This document shows positions 15,709-24,330 of a stretch of 64,000 nucleotides of DNA, one piece after another. The first letter of the stretch is position 1; each line of letters starts with the position of its first letter. This DNA comes from Nocardioides sp. (GTDB taxonomy: Bacteria > Actinomycetota > Actinomycetes > Propionibacteriales > Nocardioidaceae). The DNA lies in assembly GCF_014360585.1 (NCBI RefSeq), contig NZ_JACIXG010000005.1:61160-125159 (forward strand), read 5' to 3'. The translations under genes were made by a program, and so were the position numbers. The notes below the pieces were generated by a model, which did not search any database, had not been told where the DNA came from, and was given only the letters and a program-made list of their open reading frames with translations.

Positions 15709-16650
15709 GTGCCTACCGTTGAAGATGTGTCCCCCAACGCACCGTTCGCCTCGGGTTCCGCTTCGGACGGACCCGACCGGACCGACCCGCGATGGCGCGC
15801 CGGCGTCATCGCCGTCGCGCTCTGCGGCGTCCTCGCTGCCGGCCTCAGCTTCCTCGTGCCGACGACGGCGTCGGCAGGCCCGACCGTCAGGGTCGCCCAA
15901 GCCGAACCGGTCCAGCCAGGCTTCCAGCGCTTCGCCTGGCTCAACGCCTGGGCCGACCACCACACGGCACCCGGAGGCGCTGCTGCCGGCCGGCTCGACG
16001 GGGTGCCGCGGATGCGGATCGTGGTGGGTCACCTGCGGCGTACGCTCACCGACTTCGGGGTGCTCGCCGAGGTGGAGGCTCGACAGCGGGAGGCGTTCGA
16101 GTCCTTCGGCGGGGAGTTCGCCCTCGTCTCCACCCCCGATCCGACCGACGACGCGGTCTTCTACCGCCGCTCGGTGTTTCGGCTGGTCAGCAAGGACACG
16201 GTCACCATGTACTACCGCGACGGCGCGCGCGTCAGCGCACCGGTCGTGGTGCTGGAGGAACGTTCCTCGGGTCAGCGCGTCGGGGTCCTGCCGGTGCACT
16301 TCCCGGCGAGCCTCCCCTCGATCCCCGAGCAGAAGAGTTGGCGCGACCTGAACACCCGGATCGTCAAGGCCGTGGTGGCGCGCGCCGAGGTGCCGATGGT
16401 CGTCGCGGGTGACTTCAACCAGCGCAACGACATCCTGTGCGACCTCACCTCGCCCGGGACCGGTCTGGTGAGCCCGCTCGCGACGCACGACGGGTGCGCC
16501 GCCGCCCCGCGGGCACCGATCGACCAGGCGTTCCTCAGCCCGTCGCTGCGACCCGACCGCTACCGGGTCTACGCCGGGCCGTCGGCCCGTCGGGCCACCG
16601 ACCACGCCGCGTTCTACCAGGTCAGGGTGCGGATCCCCGACAGCTTCTGA
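15709..16650 (+). CDS. Exported endonuclease/exonuclease/phosphatase (EEP) family protein
   Basis: The product is about 313 residues from a GTG at 15709; a second GTG at 15727 is an alternative start. An N-terminal helix (AGVIAVALCGVLAAGLSFLV, about residues 31-50) anchors or exports it. EEP landmarks are VVAGDFNQRND (catalytic Asp/Asn pair), LPVHFPA earlier, and ATDHAAFYQV at the C terminus (Asp-His). A clear N-terminal metal-binding Glu is not obvious, and the first third (FAWLNAWADHHTA) departs from the family. Activity on nucleic acid or phosphoesters is therefore uncertain. Confidence 0.65.
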   Translation: MPTVEDVSPNAPFASGSASDGPDRTDPRWRAGVIAVALCGVLAAGLSFLVPTTASAGPTVRVAQAEPVQPGFQRFAWLNAWADHHTAPGGAAAGRLDGVPRMRIVVGHLRRTLTDFGVLAEVEARQREAFESFGGEFALVSTPDPTDDAVFYRRSVFRLVSKDTVTMYYRDGARVSAPVVVLEERSSGQRVGVLPVHFPASLPSIPEQKSWRDLNTRIVKAVVARAEVPMVVAGDFNQRNDILCDLTSPGTGLVSPLATHDGCAAAPRAPIDQAFLSPSLRPDRYRVYAGPSARRATDHAAFYQVRVRIPDSF

Positions 16651-16654
16651 GCCC

Positions 16655-17890
16655 TTAGAAGTACGTCCGGACCAGGTCGGTCACGGTGTAGTCGAGATCC
16701 ACGACCGGGATCAACCGCCACTTGTCGAACGCCGTGCACGGGTGGGAGATCCCGAAGCCGACCAGGTCGCCCGGCCTCAGCCCGGCGTCGGCGCGCAGGA
16801 AGGCGTGCTGGTCGCCCAGCTTCTCCACGGTGCCCTCGATCTCCTCCGCGGCGCCGCTGCCGTTGCCACCGCCGTTGCGCCGAACCGCGAGCGGGACGGG
16901 CAGCCCGTTGTCATAGGGCGCGTCTCGTCTGCCCATGCCCACGATCACCAGCCCCTCCTCGGGGGCCGAGAGCACCTGGGCCCAGATCTCGATGGCGGGT
17001 TCGAGGCTTCCCTCGATCCGGTTGAAGGGCGTCTTGTCGGCATAGAGGCTGTGGTCGTGGGTGATGTACGCACCGCTGCGGAGCACCTTGCGAGGTGTCA
17101 TCCCGTCCGGCCAGCCCGTCGACCAGCGCTCGGCGAGCACGTCGAAGTAGGAGCTCCCGCCTGCGGAGACGATCGCATCAGCAGCGACCAGACCCTCGGT
17201 GAACAGAGTCGAGGCGAGCTCCTTGAGGCGGTCGAAGTAGTCACCGACAGCCGCCGCCGTCCCCAGCCCACCCTCGTAGCCGGCCACACCCGCCAGGAGT
17301 ACGCCCGGCGTGGAGTCCACCACCCGCGCGAGCTCGACGGCCGCCTCGACGGAGCGGCAGCCGGTGCGCCCGCCCGGGAAACCCAGGTCGATCAGCACCG
17401 CCAGCGGCCGGTCCTCGTCGCCCACCAGGACCGAAGCCTCGGCCGCGGCCTCGACGCCCTCGAGCGAGTCGACCCAGTGCAGGTGGAGGAACTCCGGATC
17501 GGCCGCACGCTCGGAGGCGACCCAGCTCAGCGCGCTGTGGTCCAGGATCTCGTTGGCGACCAGGACCCGGCGTACGCCGGCGTGGCGGGCGACCAGGGCC
17601 TGGCTGGGTGAGGCGACGGTGATCGCCCACGCGCCGGCGTCCAGCTGGCGCCGATAGAGCGACGGGGCCATCGTGGTCTTGCCGTGCGGGGCGAGCAGCA
17701 GGTCGTGCTCCTCCGCGAAGGCCGCGAGGGTCGCGATGTTGTGCTCCAGCGCACTCTTCTTGAGCGCCATCACCGGCCAGGTGAACGAGCCGTCGAAGAG
17801 ATTGCGGCCAGAGGCTGCGTACGCAGTGAGATCGACGGCTTCTGCTGGCACCCAGAAGCCCTTGTCCGCCCAGGTCACGTGATCATCCAT
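16655..17890 (-). CDS. D-serine deaminase / D-threonine aldolase-like PLP enzyme
   Basis: The 411-residue protein has the alanine-racemase-type PLP barrel. The PLP Lys is Lys71 in LLLAPHGKTTM. A C-terminal metal site appears in ISHPCTAFDKW (His-x-Cys), the signature of eukaryote-like D-serine dehydratases and D-threonine aldolases. The expected reaction is metal- and PLP-dependent cleavage or dehydration of a D-beta-hydroxy amino acid. It is divergent from a TetR gene (17988), a likely regulator. A second PLP barrel protein of related type lies at 18612-19832, followed by an MFS exporter-like gene, suggesting a D-amino-acid or related metabolite locus. Confidence 0.8.
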   Translation of the reverse strand: MDDHVTWADKGFWVPAEAVDLTAYAASGRNLFDGSFTWPVMALKKSALEHNIATLAAFAEEHDLLLAPHGKTTMAPSLYRRQLDAGAWAITVASPSQALVARHAGVRRVLVANEILDHSALSWVASERAADPEFLHLHWVDSLEGVEAAAEASVLVGDEDRPLAVLIDLGFPGGRTGCRSVEAAVELARVVDSTPGVLLAGVAGYEGGLGTAAAVGDYFDRLKELASTLFTEGLVAADAIVSAGGSSYFDVLAERWSTGWPDGMTPRKVLRSGAYITHDHSLYADKTPFNRIEGSLEPAIEIWAQVLSAPEEGLVIVGMGRRDAPYDNGLPVPLAVRRNGGGNGSGAAEEIEGTVEKLGDQHAFLRADAGLRPGDLVGFGISHPCTAFDKWRLIPVVDLDYTVTDLVRTYF

Positions 17891-17987
17891 CGGGACAGAA
17901 CCTACCGACGGGCCAAGCGCGAGACACCGGGTTTCAAGAAAACGTGGAAATCCCCAGGGAGGTATCGACGTCGCTTATCGTGACGCC

Positions 17988-18602
17988 ATGGCCAACCTCC
18001 GCGCAGCTCAGAGGGCGATGACTCGCCAGCTCCTGCTGGACGCGGCGATGGACCGGTTCGTCGCGAGCGGCTACGCGGCCACGACGATCGATGAGATCGC
18101 CTCGGCGGCAGGCACCACCCGGGTGACGTTCTATGCCTACTTCGGCTCGAAGTCCGAGGTCATCAAGGCCCTGATCGCCGAGCGCCTCGAGGAGGAGCTG
18201 GCCCAGCTCCGCTCCCCGCAGGGAAGCTCGCTCGGCGGCCTCGCCGATGCGGTGGCGGCCGGCACCCATGAGCAGCTGGGAGCCTGGATCCGGCAGGCCG
18301 TGGCCCAGTGGCCGGGGGTGCGTCCGATCATCACGATCGCCCGGGCCGCTCAAGCCGTCGATCCCGATCTCACCCACATCGTCGACGCGTGGACGGACGA
18401 GACGATCGAGGACGTCAGCGCGGGTCTGGACAAGGCGGGCCGGTTCGACGCCGACAGCCGTCGGCTCCGCGGCGCACTGGCGGTCGGCCAGCTCGACTAC
18501 CTGTTCCAGCGCTGGGCAGACGGGTTCTGGGGTGTCGAGCAGGACCGTATGTGCGACCTCGTCACCGAGAGCTGGGTCATGCTCCTGGGCGACCCGGCCT
18601 GA
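17988..18602 (+). CDS. TetR-family transcriptional regulator
   Basis: The 204-residue protein has an N-terminal TetR helix-turn-helix: LLLDAAMDRFVASGYAATTI, then DEIASAAGTTRVTFYAYFGS, then KSEVIKALI. The C-terminal ligand domain is unremarkable. It is divergent from the D-serine-deaminase-like gene with 97 bp between and converges on the PLP lyase gene at 18612 (9-bp gap). Its target is probably that divergent promoter. Confidence 0.82.
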   Translation: MANLRAAQRAMTRQLLLDAAMDRFVASGYAATTIDEIASAAGTTRVTFYAYFGSKSEVIKALIAERLEEELAQLRSPQGSSLGGLADAVAAGTHEQLGAWIRQAVAQWPGVRPIITIARAAQAVDPDLTHIVDAWTDETIEDVSAGLDKAGRFDADSRRLRGALAVGQLDYLFQRWADGFWGVEQDRMCDLVTESWVMLLGDPA

Positions 18603-18611
18603 GCCGGCGGG

Positions 18612-19832
18612 TCACAGGAACGTCTGGCCCTCGCCGCGGTAGGTCGGCGCGACGGTGATGATCGAGTCGCCCTCGATCAGCTGGAGGACGTCGAGCCGCT
18701 CGCAGACCTCACCGGCCTTGGCATGGCGGAACCAGACCTTGTCTCCGATCGCGAGCTGGGCGGCGGCATGCCCGCGCAGCGGCGTCTGGACCTCCCCGGC
18801 GCCTTCGGTTCCGACGTACTCCAGCCCGAAGGGGTAGGTCGGGGTCGGGACCCGGTCGTGCCCGGGCGGGCCGGAGGCGATCCAGCCGCCGCCGGCGACG
18901 GTGACGATTCCGGCCGCGGGGCGCCGGACGACACTCAGCCCGAAGTAGGCCGCCGGATGGGGCGTGAAGGCATCGTAGCGGTCGAAGAGGGTCGGCCCGT
19001 AGAGCCCGGACCCGGCCGCGATCTCGGTCACCGAGAGGTCGGCGCGGGTGGACTCGATCGAGCCCGTGCCGCCGCCGTTGACGAACTCGAGGTCCGCCAG
19101 CGAGCGCACGGCGGCGACGATCTTCCCGCGCCGCTCGGCGATCTCGGCGATGGCGGCCCTCTTCATCCTTCTGATGACGGCCGCGGGCGGGTTGCCGCCC
19201 AGCGGACGGTCGACGGCGCCGGCGACCTGACCCTCGTAGGCCATCAGCCCGACCAGCTGGAAGGCCGGATCCTCGGCGACGATCCGGGCGAGGGCGACGG
19301 CGTCCTCGGGCGTGCGCACCGGGGAGCGGCGGGCACCGAACCAGATGCGGTGCGCGATGACCAGGGCGGCGTCGAGGTCGATGGCGACGCGTACGGGAGC
19401 GGCCGGAGTACCGATCTCGGCCTTGACCAACGCCAACCCCTCGGCGCTGTCGACCATCAGCGTGATCCGGGCGAGCTTCTCCTCGTCGTTCGCGAGGGCC
19501 GCGAGCCCGGCGCGGTCCGCGGTCGGATAGCCGATCACGATGTCGTAGTGCGTCTCGGCCAGCCACAGCGCCTCGGCCAGCGTGAACGCCAGGATCCCCT
19601 CATATCCCTCGCGGGCGAGCACGCGGTCGATCAGCGCCCGGCAGCGTACGGACTTGCTCGCCACCCTGATCGGGGTTCCGGCGGCGCGGCGCACAAGGTC
19701 GTCGGTGTTGGCGTCGAAAGCCTGCAGGTCCACCACCCCGACGGGCCCGTCGAGGCAGGCGGTCGCGCGGTCGAGTCGTTCGTGCTGCTGGGCCGAGAGA
19801 TGGTGGGAGCGTTGGATAGAGGGCTTAACCAC
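18612..19832 (-). CDS. PLP-dependent amino acid deaminase/aldolase (alanine racemase N-terminal fold)
   Basis: The 406-residue protein starts at GTG 19832 (MVKPSIQRSHH); longer readings run into GC-rich sequence without a ribosome site. The PLP Lys is likely Lys60 in TPIRVASKSVRCRAL. Barrel strands follow (ILAFTLAEALWLA, DIVIGYPTADRAGL, VRVAIDLDAALVIA, FQLVGLMAYEGQVAG, FVNGGGTGSIEST). The racemase C-terminal beta domain with its catalytic Tyr is absent, so this is not an alanine racemase. It matches the actinobacterial deaminase/aldolase group. It probably forms a unit with the MFS gene upstream (98-bp gap, same strand). Confidence 0.72.
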   Translation of the reverse strand: MVKPSIQRSHHLSAQQHERLDRATACLDGPVGVVDLQAFDANTDDLVRRAAGTPIRVASKSVRCRALIDRVLAREGYEGILAFTLAEALWLAETHYDIVIGYPTADRAGLAALANDEEKLARITLMVDSAEGLALVKAEIGTPAAPVRVAIDLDAALVIAHRIWFGARRSPVRTPEDAVALARIVAEDPAFQLVGLMAYEGQVAGAVDRPLGGNPPAAVIRRMKRAAIAEIAERRGKIVAAVRSLADLEFVNGGGTGSIESTRADLSVTEIAAGSGLYGPTLFDRYDAFTPHPAAYFGLSVVRRPAAGIVTVAGGGWIASGPPGHDRVPTPTYPFGLEYVGTEGAGEVQTPLRGHAAAQLAIGDKVWFRHAKAGEVCERLDVLQLIEGDSIITVAPTYRGEGQTFL

Positions 19833-19930
19833 GACGCACGTGTCTATGCCCCGCGCGGCACCCGCGTCAACGTCCTTCGGGCAACTGTTCCGCCCGGCGG
19901 CCAAAGCGTTGACCTCCCCGCCGACGTGGG

Positions 19931-21226
19931 CTAGGCGGCGGCCGGCTCCGGCTCGTCCTCGCGCGGGAAATGGGCCTGCTTGAAACGTACGGCCATCCTG
20001 GTCGACGGACCCATGCCGGCCGCGGCGACGACGATGATGGCGGCGATGACGACCCAGCCGGCGCCGCTGTAGAAGTCGGGATGCCAGCCCATGGCGAGGA
20101 ACGTGAACAGCGCCGGGGCCCAAGCGCCGCCGAGCTGGCGGCCGATGCCGGCGACGCCTTGGTACTCACCGCGCCGGTCGGGGTCCATGAGCTCGGCCTG
20201 GAACGCCCACGAGGCGGAGCCGACGGCGAGCTCGGCGCCGGTCACGGCCACATGGCCGACCCAGACCAGGAAGATGGTGAGGAACCCGCGGGTGTCGTGG
20301 GTGACCAGCGTGATCGCGCACGCGGCGACGAAGAACGCACTGCTCCACCACACCCGCCGCAACGCGTCGCGGACGTTGCGGACGCCCTTCGAGGTGTAGG
20401 CCGGAAGGATGATGCACAGCACCGTGTTGGTGGCGAAGAGCCAGGCCAGGAGCCAGCGCGGCGAGTCGGTGTACTCGACCAGCCACAACGGGATCACGGT
20501 GTGCAGCAGCACCTGGTTGGACCACAGCGTGCCGGTGAAGGTCGTCACCAGCAGCCAGCCGACGTTGCGCAGCGCACCCGGCCCCGGCAGCTTCTCGACG
20601 ATCTCGCCCGCGGCGCGACGTACGTCGTGGGGAGCCATCGGCAGCCGGGTGATCCAGACCGAGTTGGCGATCCCGATGGCCAGCGCGAAGAACGGCACGC
20701 CCCACTTGAGGACCGTGTCGGTCTCCATCGCGAGCGCGATACCGGCGATCAGGGCGCCGATGGTGAAGCCGAGGTTGAGGCTGGAGTACATGAACGCCTG
20801 GGTCTGGACCCGCTCCTTGTCGGGGAGGACATCGAGGACGTACGCATTCCGGCCGGCGCCGCCCGCGTTGTTGACCACCTCGAAGACGACGATGACGCAC
20901 AGGTAGGCCCAGAAGCCGTGGATGAACGGCATGGTCGCGAACATCAGTGCGCTGATCAGCGCACTGATCGCCCAGACCCGCTTGGGACCGATCAGGTCGG
21001 CCAGCTTGCCCATCGGGTAGGCGGTGAGGAACGACGCGATCCCCGCCACCGTCAGGCCCACACCGATCTGCGCCGGGCTCAGGCCGACGAACGCGACCAG
21101 GTAGAACGCGGCCGCGGTGTTGAAGGTGCCGTCCCCTGCCGCGAAGAGCAGCGACTGCGTCGCCAACCGCCGCGACAACGGCGTCGGCGGGATCAGGTTC
21201 TTGAGGAAGGCTGGCATGCCTGGCAC
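19931..21226 (-). CDS. MFS transporter
   Basis: The 431-residue protein has about 12 membrane helices. The N-terminal half shows AAFYLVAFVGLSPAQIGVGL followed by the A-motif-like loop GKLADLIGPKRVWAISALI. There is a large central loop (about residues 190-215) and a C-terminal GADGVV-like end with basic and acidic residues inside the cell. The substrate is unknown. The neighbouring PLP lyase gene downstream on the same strand suggests uptake or export of a related amino acid or metabolite. Confidence 0.82.
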   Translation of the reverse strand: MPGMPAFLKNLIPPTPLSRRLATQSLLFAAGDGTFNTAAAFYLVAFVGLSPAQIGVGLTVAGIASFLTAYPMGKLADLIGPKRVWAISALISALMFATMPFIHGFWAYLCVIVVFEVVNNAGGAGRNAYVLDVLPDKERVQTQAFMYSSLNLGFTIGALIAGIALAMETDTVLKWGVPFFALAIGIANSVWITRLPMAPHDVRRAAGEIVEKLPGPGALRNVGWLLVTTFTGTLWSNQVLLHTVIPLWLVEYTDSPRWLLAWLFATNTVLCIILPAYTSKGVRNVRDALRRVWWSSAFFVAACAITLVTHDTRGFLTIFLVWVGHVAVTGAELAVGSASWAFQAELMDPDRRGEYQGVAGIGRQLGGAWAPALFTFLAMGWHPDFYSGAGWVVIAAIIVVAAAGMGPSTRMAVRFKQAHFPREDEPEPAAA

Positions 21227-21277
21227 CGGCTGATTCCATCACTGCACCCGGGCCGTTGACACCTTGTTTTAGGCGAG

Positions 21278-21366
21278 ACGTCACCCCCGTCGGCCGAGAC
21301 GTCAGGCGCGTCGGCCGAGGTGGCATCGGTGTGACGCCTCGGGCGACGTACGTGACGCCTCGACTC
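21278..21366. repeat. Short degenerate tandem repeats between MFS and BlaB-like genes
   Basis: GCGAGACGTCACCCCCGTCG and GAGACGTCAGGCGCGTCGGC follow one another. They are followed by two spaced copies of GTGACGCCTCG, in the 138-bp gap upstream of the MFS gene. The pattern looks like local duplication. It may hold regulator half-sites, but nothing specific is recognised. Confidence 0.4.
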
Positions 21367-22291
21367 AGGGGAAGCGGCGGGAGGCGAGGGCCTCGACGGC
21401 ATCGCGGGCGGTGGCAGCGACGGCGAGGTCGACGTCGTTCTGGATCCGGGCCGTACGGTCGGAGTCGGTGAGGGCGGCGATGGCGACTCGGCCACCGGGG
21501 TGGGTGACGACGGCGATCTCGTGGCGCAGGGTGAGGAACCCACCGGTCTTGCCGGCGAGCTGGATGTCGTCGGCGAGGAGATCGGCGGCGATCCGATGGG
21601 TGAAGACCTGCTTGCCCATCGTCTCGCGCAGCATGGCGGTCGCCTCGGGCTTGGCGATCTCGTCCCGCCAGACCCGCTCGAGCAGGTCGACGCAGGCGCG
21701 CGGCGAGCCGACGGTGGCGCGGTCGACGTCGAGGGAGTCGATCACGTGCCGGCCGCCCGGGCGACGACCCTCGACCGCGAGCTGGGTGGCGAGGGCGAAG
21801 TCGTGGCCGGCGAGGCGGGTGGCGTAGTCGTACATCGGCTGCATCCGGTGGCGCACCCGCAGCCCCTCCACACCCCACTCGGCGAGCTGCTCGTCGACCT
21901 CGCGGGGCAAGACCTTGTCGAAGAGCGCATCGGCGGCGGCGTTGTCGCTGAGACTGAGCATCATCAGCATCAGGTCGGCGACGGAGCAGGTCACGTCGTG
22001 GGTGAACGCCGAGAAGCCGAAGGGCCCATAGCTCCGCCCGTCGGCGGTCAGCGTCACCTTCGCGGCAGGGTCGATCTCGCCGCGGGCGATCCGGTCGGCG
22101 ACGACCAGGGCGAGCGGCACCTTGGCCACCGACGCCAGCGGCAGCTGGCGGTCGACGCCGACCCCGACCTCCTGACCGGTGTCGATGTCGCGGGCCAGGA
22201 ACGCGATCCTGACCTGGAGGTCCCGGAAGCGCTCCTCGGTGGCCTCGGCGAGGTCGATCAGTCCTCGGTCGCTGCCGATCAGCGGGCTCAT
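21365..22291 (-). CDS. blaB: Cytoplasmic penicillin-recognising serine hydrolase, BlaB-like regulator
   Basis: The 308-residue protein has the class A beta-lactamase/PBP triad SVAK (54-57), SDN (115-117) and KTG (248-250), but no signal peptide and no clear ExxxN omega-loop Glu. This fits BlaB of Streptomyces cacaoi, a cytoplasmic protein with PBP motifs that works with the LysR regulator BlaA to control a divergent beta-lactamase. The gene order here is identical: its start overlaps the LysR stop (ATGA at 22288-22291) and a secreted class A enzyme diverges from them. Assignment is by motif and context, not by alignment. Confidence 0.72.
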   Translation of the reverse strand: MSPLIGSDRGLIDLAEATEERFRDLQVRIAFLARDIDTGQEVGVGVDRQLPLASVAKVPLALVVADRIARGEIDPAAKVTLTADGRSYGPFGFSAFTHDVTCSVADLMLMMLSLSDNAAADALFDKVLPREVDEQLAEWGVEGLRVRHRMQPMYDYATRLAGHDFALATQLAVEGRRPGGRHVIDSLDVDRATVGSPRACVDLLERVWRDEIAKPEATAMLRETMGKQVFTHRIAADLLADDIQLAGKTGGFLTLRHEIAVVTHPGGRVAIAALTDSDRTARIQNDVDLAVAATARDAVEALASRRFP

Positions 22292-23175
22292 CCGCGCCCC
22301 TCCTCAGGTGCGCCGACGCACGCGCCGAGAAGGGCGAGCGCCTGCGCTCGCACCTCGCCTGCAGCCAACGGCCCCGGCACCGGCTGCAGCTCCGCCAGCC
22401 GATGACCGCGAGCCACCGGGTCGATGAAGGGCGACCAGCTCAGTCCGTACGTCACCGCCTCGTGTCGTGCGCAGACCATGGTCCCGCGCCCCGCCAGGGT
22501 CTCGGCCACCGCGAGCTGGTGCGGCGTACGACGCAGGGCGGTCGGGCCGATGCCCGCGCCGTCCGCCAGCCGCCGCAGCCGGCCGGCGGGGTCGTCCAGG
22601 TCTCGTGGGAGAGCCAGCACCTGCGTACGCTCCCCGCCTCTGCGGGGGCGCAGGGAGCCCAGTGACACCGGCGGCGGCGTGTCCCCGGTCGCGGCAGGCA
22701 GGTTCTCGGCGGGCCGAGTCGCGGCGCCGAGCGGGGTGACCCAAGTGGCCGCGTCGGGGTCGCACGCGTCGACCAGCCAGGCGGACGACTCGGGCGCCTC
22801 CTCGCCGTCGCTCGCGAGGCGTACCTCGACGCCTTCCGTCTCCAGCAGGGCGACCAACCGGGCCAGCGGGGCCGGGTCGCACCCGGACGGCACTCCGACC
22901 ACGAAGCGCTCCCGGTCATGGCGGCGGATGCTCCGCAGCAGATGGTCGGCCTGGTCGAGGAGATGCCGGGCGCGCGGGAGCAGCGCGTGCCCGGCCGGGG
23001 TGAGCGCGATCCGACGGCGGCTGCGATCGAGCAGCTCGACGCCCAGCTCCCGCTCCAGCGCACGGAGGCGACGGCTGAGCAGCGGCTGGTCGACGCCCAG
23101 CTCCAGGGCGGCCTCCGAGACGCTCATCTCGTCGGCGACCGCGGCGAAGCCGCGCAGATGAAGCAGTAGGTCCAC
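22288..23175 (-). CDS. blaA: LysR-family regulator, BlaA-like activator of beta-lactamase
   Basis: The 295-residue protein starts at GTG 23175 (MDLLLHLRGFAAVADEMSVS) with the LysR HTH (AALELGVDQPLLSRRLRALE, then RELGVELLDRSRRRIALTPAG). The effector domain is shorter and more degenerate than usual. The gene overlaps the BlaB-like gene by 4 bp, so the two are translationally coupled, and it diverges from the class A beta-lactamase gene. Known for the family: BlaA with BlaB activates bla expression in response to beta-lactams in Streptomyces. Confidence 0.72.
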   Translation of the reverse strand: MDLLLHLRGFAAVADEMSVSEAALELGVDQPLLSRRLRALERELGVELLDRSRRRIALTPAGHALLPRARHLLDQADHLLRSIRRHDRERFVVGVPSGCDPAPLARLVALLETEGVEVRLASDGEEAPESSAWLVDACDPDAATWVTPLGAATRPAENLPAATGDTPPPVSLGSLRPRRGGERTQVLALPRDLDDPAGRLRRLADGAGIGPTALRRTPHQLAVAETLAGRGTMVCARHEAVTYGLSWSPFIDPVARGHRLAELQPVPGPLAAGEVRAQALALLGACVGAPEEGRG

Positions 23176-23184
23176 GCGTACAGG

Positions 23185-23242
23185 ATGTCCGATCGGCCGC
23201 AGAACGTCCCATGTCACCAGCGCATACGTCCATGTCGGATCG
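23185..23242. promoter_or_regulatory. Repeated ATGTC motifs in the blaA/bla divergent region
   Basis: ATGTCCGATCG (23185-23195) and ATGTCGGATCG (23232-23242) are near-identical, 47 bp apart, with a third ATGTC at 23211. They lie in the 142-bp gap between the LysR and beta-lactamase starts, where a LysR tetramer would be expected to bind two spaced sites. Confidence 0.35.
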
Positions 23243-23317
23243 TCCTTGGACGCCGTCGCCGCGGCGGCGGCACGATTCCCGCACCACCTCAGGAACGACC
23301 TCCAGCAAAGGACTCCC

Positions 23318-24208
23318 ATGACTCACCCGAACCTCAGCCGCCGCGCCGTCCTGGGCGGAGCCGCCGCTGCGGCCGCCGTCGCCGCGACCGCAACTGCGAC
23401 CGCCGGCGGTGGCTCGATGGCGTACGCCGCCGGCAGCGCCTCGATCGCCGCCCTCGAGCAGAAGCACGGGCGTCTGCTCGGCGTCTGGGCGAAGAACACC
23501 AGGACCGGACGCACGATCGAGCACCGTGCCGAGGAACGCTTCCCGATGCTGTCGACCTTCAAGACCCTGCTCGCCGCGCAGATCCTGCGAGACCTTCCCG
23601 CGCGTACGCTCCAGCAGCGCCTGACCTGGGACCCGAGCGACGTCGTCGCCAACTCGCCGATCACCTCGCTCACCACCCGCAACGGCCTGACGGTGGCGCA
23701 GCTCTGCGAGGCGACCGTCACCCGGTCCGACAACACCGCGGCCAACGTACTGATGCGTCTCGTCGGCGGGCCGGCCGGCGTCACCGCCTTCGCCCGCTCC
23801 CTCGGCGACGACGTGAGCCGCTTGGACCGCTGGGAGCCCGACCTCAACAGCGCGATCCCCGGCGATGTGCGCGACACCACCACGCCGCACGCGATCGCCC
23901 GGTCCTACACCAAGCTGCTGCTCGGCAACGCCCTCGATCGCAGGGATCGCGACCAGCTGACCACCTGGATGCTCGCCAACCAGTCGACCGTGACCCGGTT
24001 CGGTGCCGGGGTCCCCGCCTCCTGGCGCCTCGCCGACAAGACCGGCGGCGGCGAGTACGCCACGCGCAACGACGTCGGCGTCACCTGGACCCCCGACGGT
24101 GCCCCGATCGTCATCGCCGCGCTGACTCGCTCCGACGACGCCGCCGCAGTCCCCCTCGACACGCCGCTCGCGGACATCGCGACAACGGTCTGCTCCGAGC
24201 TCGCCTGA
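23318..24208 (+). CDS. bla: Secreted class A beta-lactamase (Tat substrate)
   Basis: The 296-residue precursor has a Tat-type signal (NLSRRAVLGG then an Ala-rich core, residues 1-38). Class A motifs are complete: STFK with Ser79 and Lys82, SDN at 137-139, Glu173 in EPDLN and KTG at 241-243. The domain order and length match enzymes such as BlaC and the Streptomyces BlaL group. It hydrolyses beta-lactams outside the cell membrane. The start at ATG 23318 follows AAAGGA. The divergent BlaA/BlaB-like genes imply inducible expression. The gene ends 22 bp before a 70-bp palindromic repeat. Confidence 0.92.
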   Translation: MTHPNLSRRAVLGGAAAAAAVAATATATAGGGSMAYAAGSASIAALEQKHGRLLGVWAKNTRTGRTIEHRAEERFPMLSTFKTLLAAQILRDLPARTLQQRLTWDPSDVVANSPITSLTTRNGLTVAQLCEATVTRSDNTAANVLMRLVGGPAGVTAFARSLGDDVSRLDRWEPDLNSAIPGDVRDTTTPHAIARSYTKLLLGNALDRRDRDQLTTWMLANQSTVTRFGAGVPASWRLADKTGGGEYATRNDVGVTWTPDGAPIVIAALTRSDDAAAVPLDTPLADIATTVCSELA

Positions 24209-24230
24209 CCCGCGACGGCGGCCACGCGAC

Positions 24231-24302
24231 GTGTAACACGTCGTTTGTAGGACTACTCGCCCGTTATAACGACCGGATAGACCTACAAACGACGTGTTAC
24301 AC
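24231..24302. repeat. Palindromic 70-bp repeat, copy 1
   Basis: The left arm GTGTAACACGTCGTTTGTAG (+G) at 24231-24251 pairs perfectly with the right arm ending at 24302. An A.A mismatch and a CTA/TAG inner stem follow, with a loop of about 22 nt containing TTATAACGACCGG. Compared with copies 2 and 3, one stem pair is T-A in place of C-G with both arms changed, a compensatory pair. It lies between the converging bla and SDR genes. Confidence 0.85.
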
Positions 24303-24330
24303 GCCCGGCGTCGGCCTGAGCTCGGCCAGC

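Noticed and set aside
18612..19832. Annotation as alanine racemase
   Set aside because: The C-terminal beta domain with the catalytic Tyr is absent; the protein fits the deaminase/aldolase group instead.
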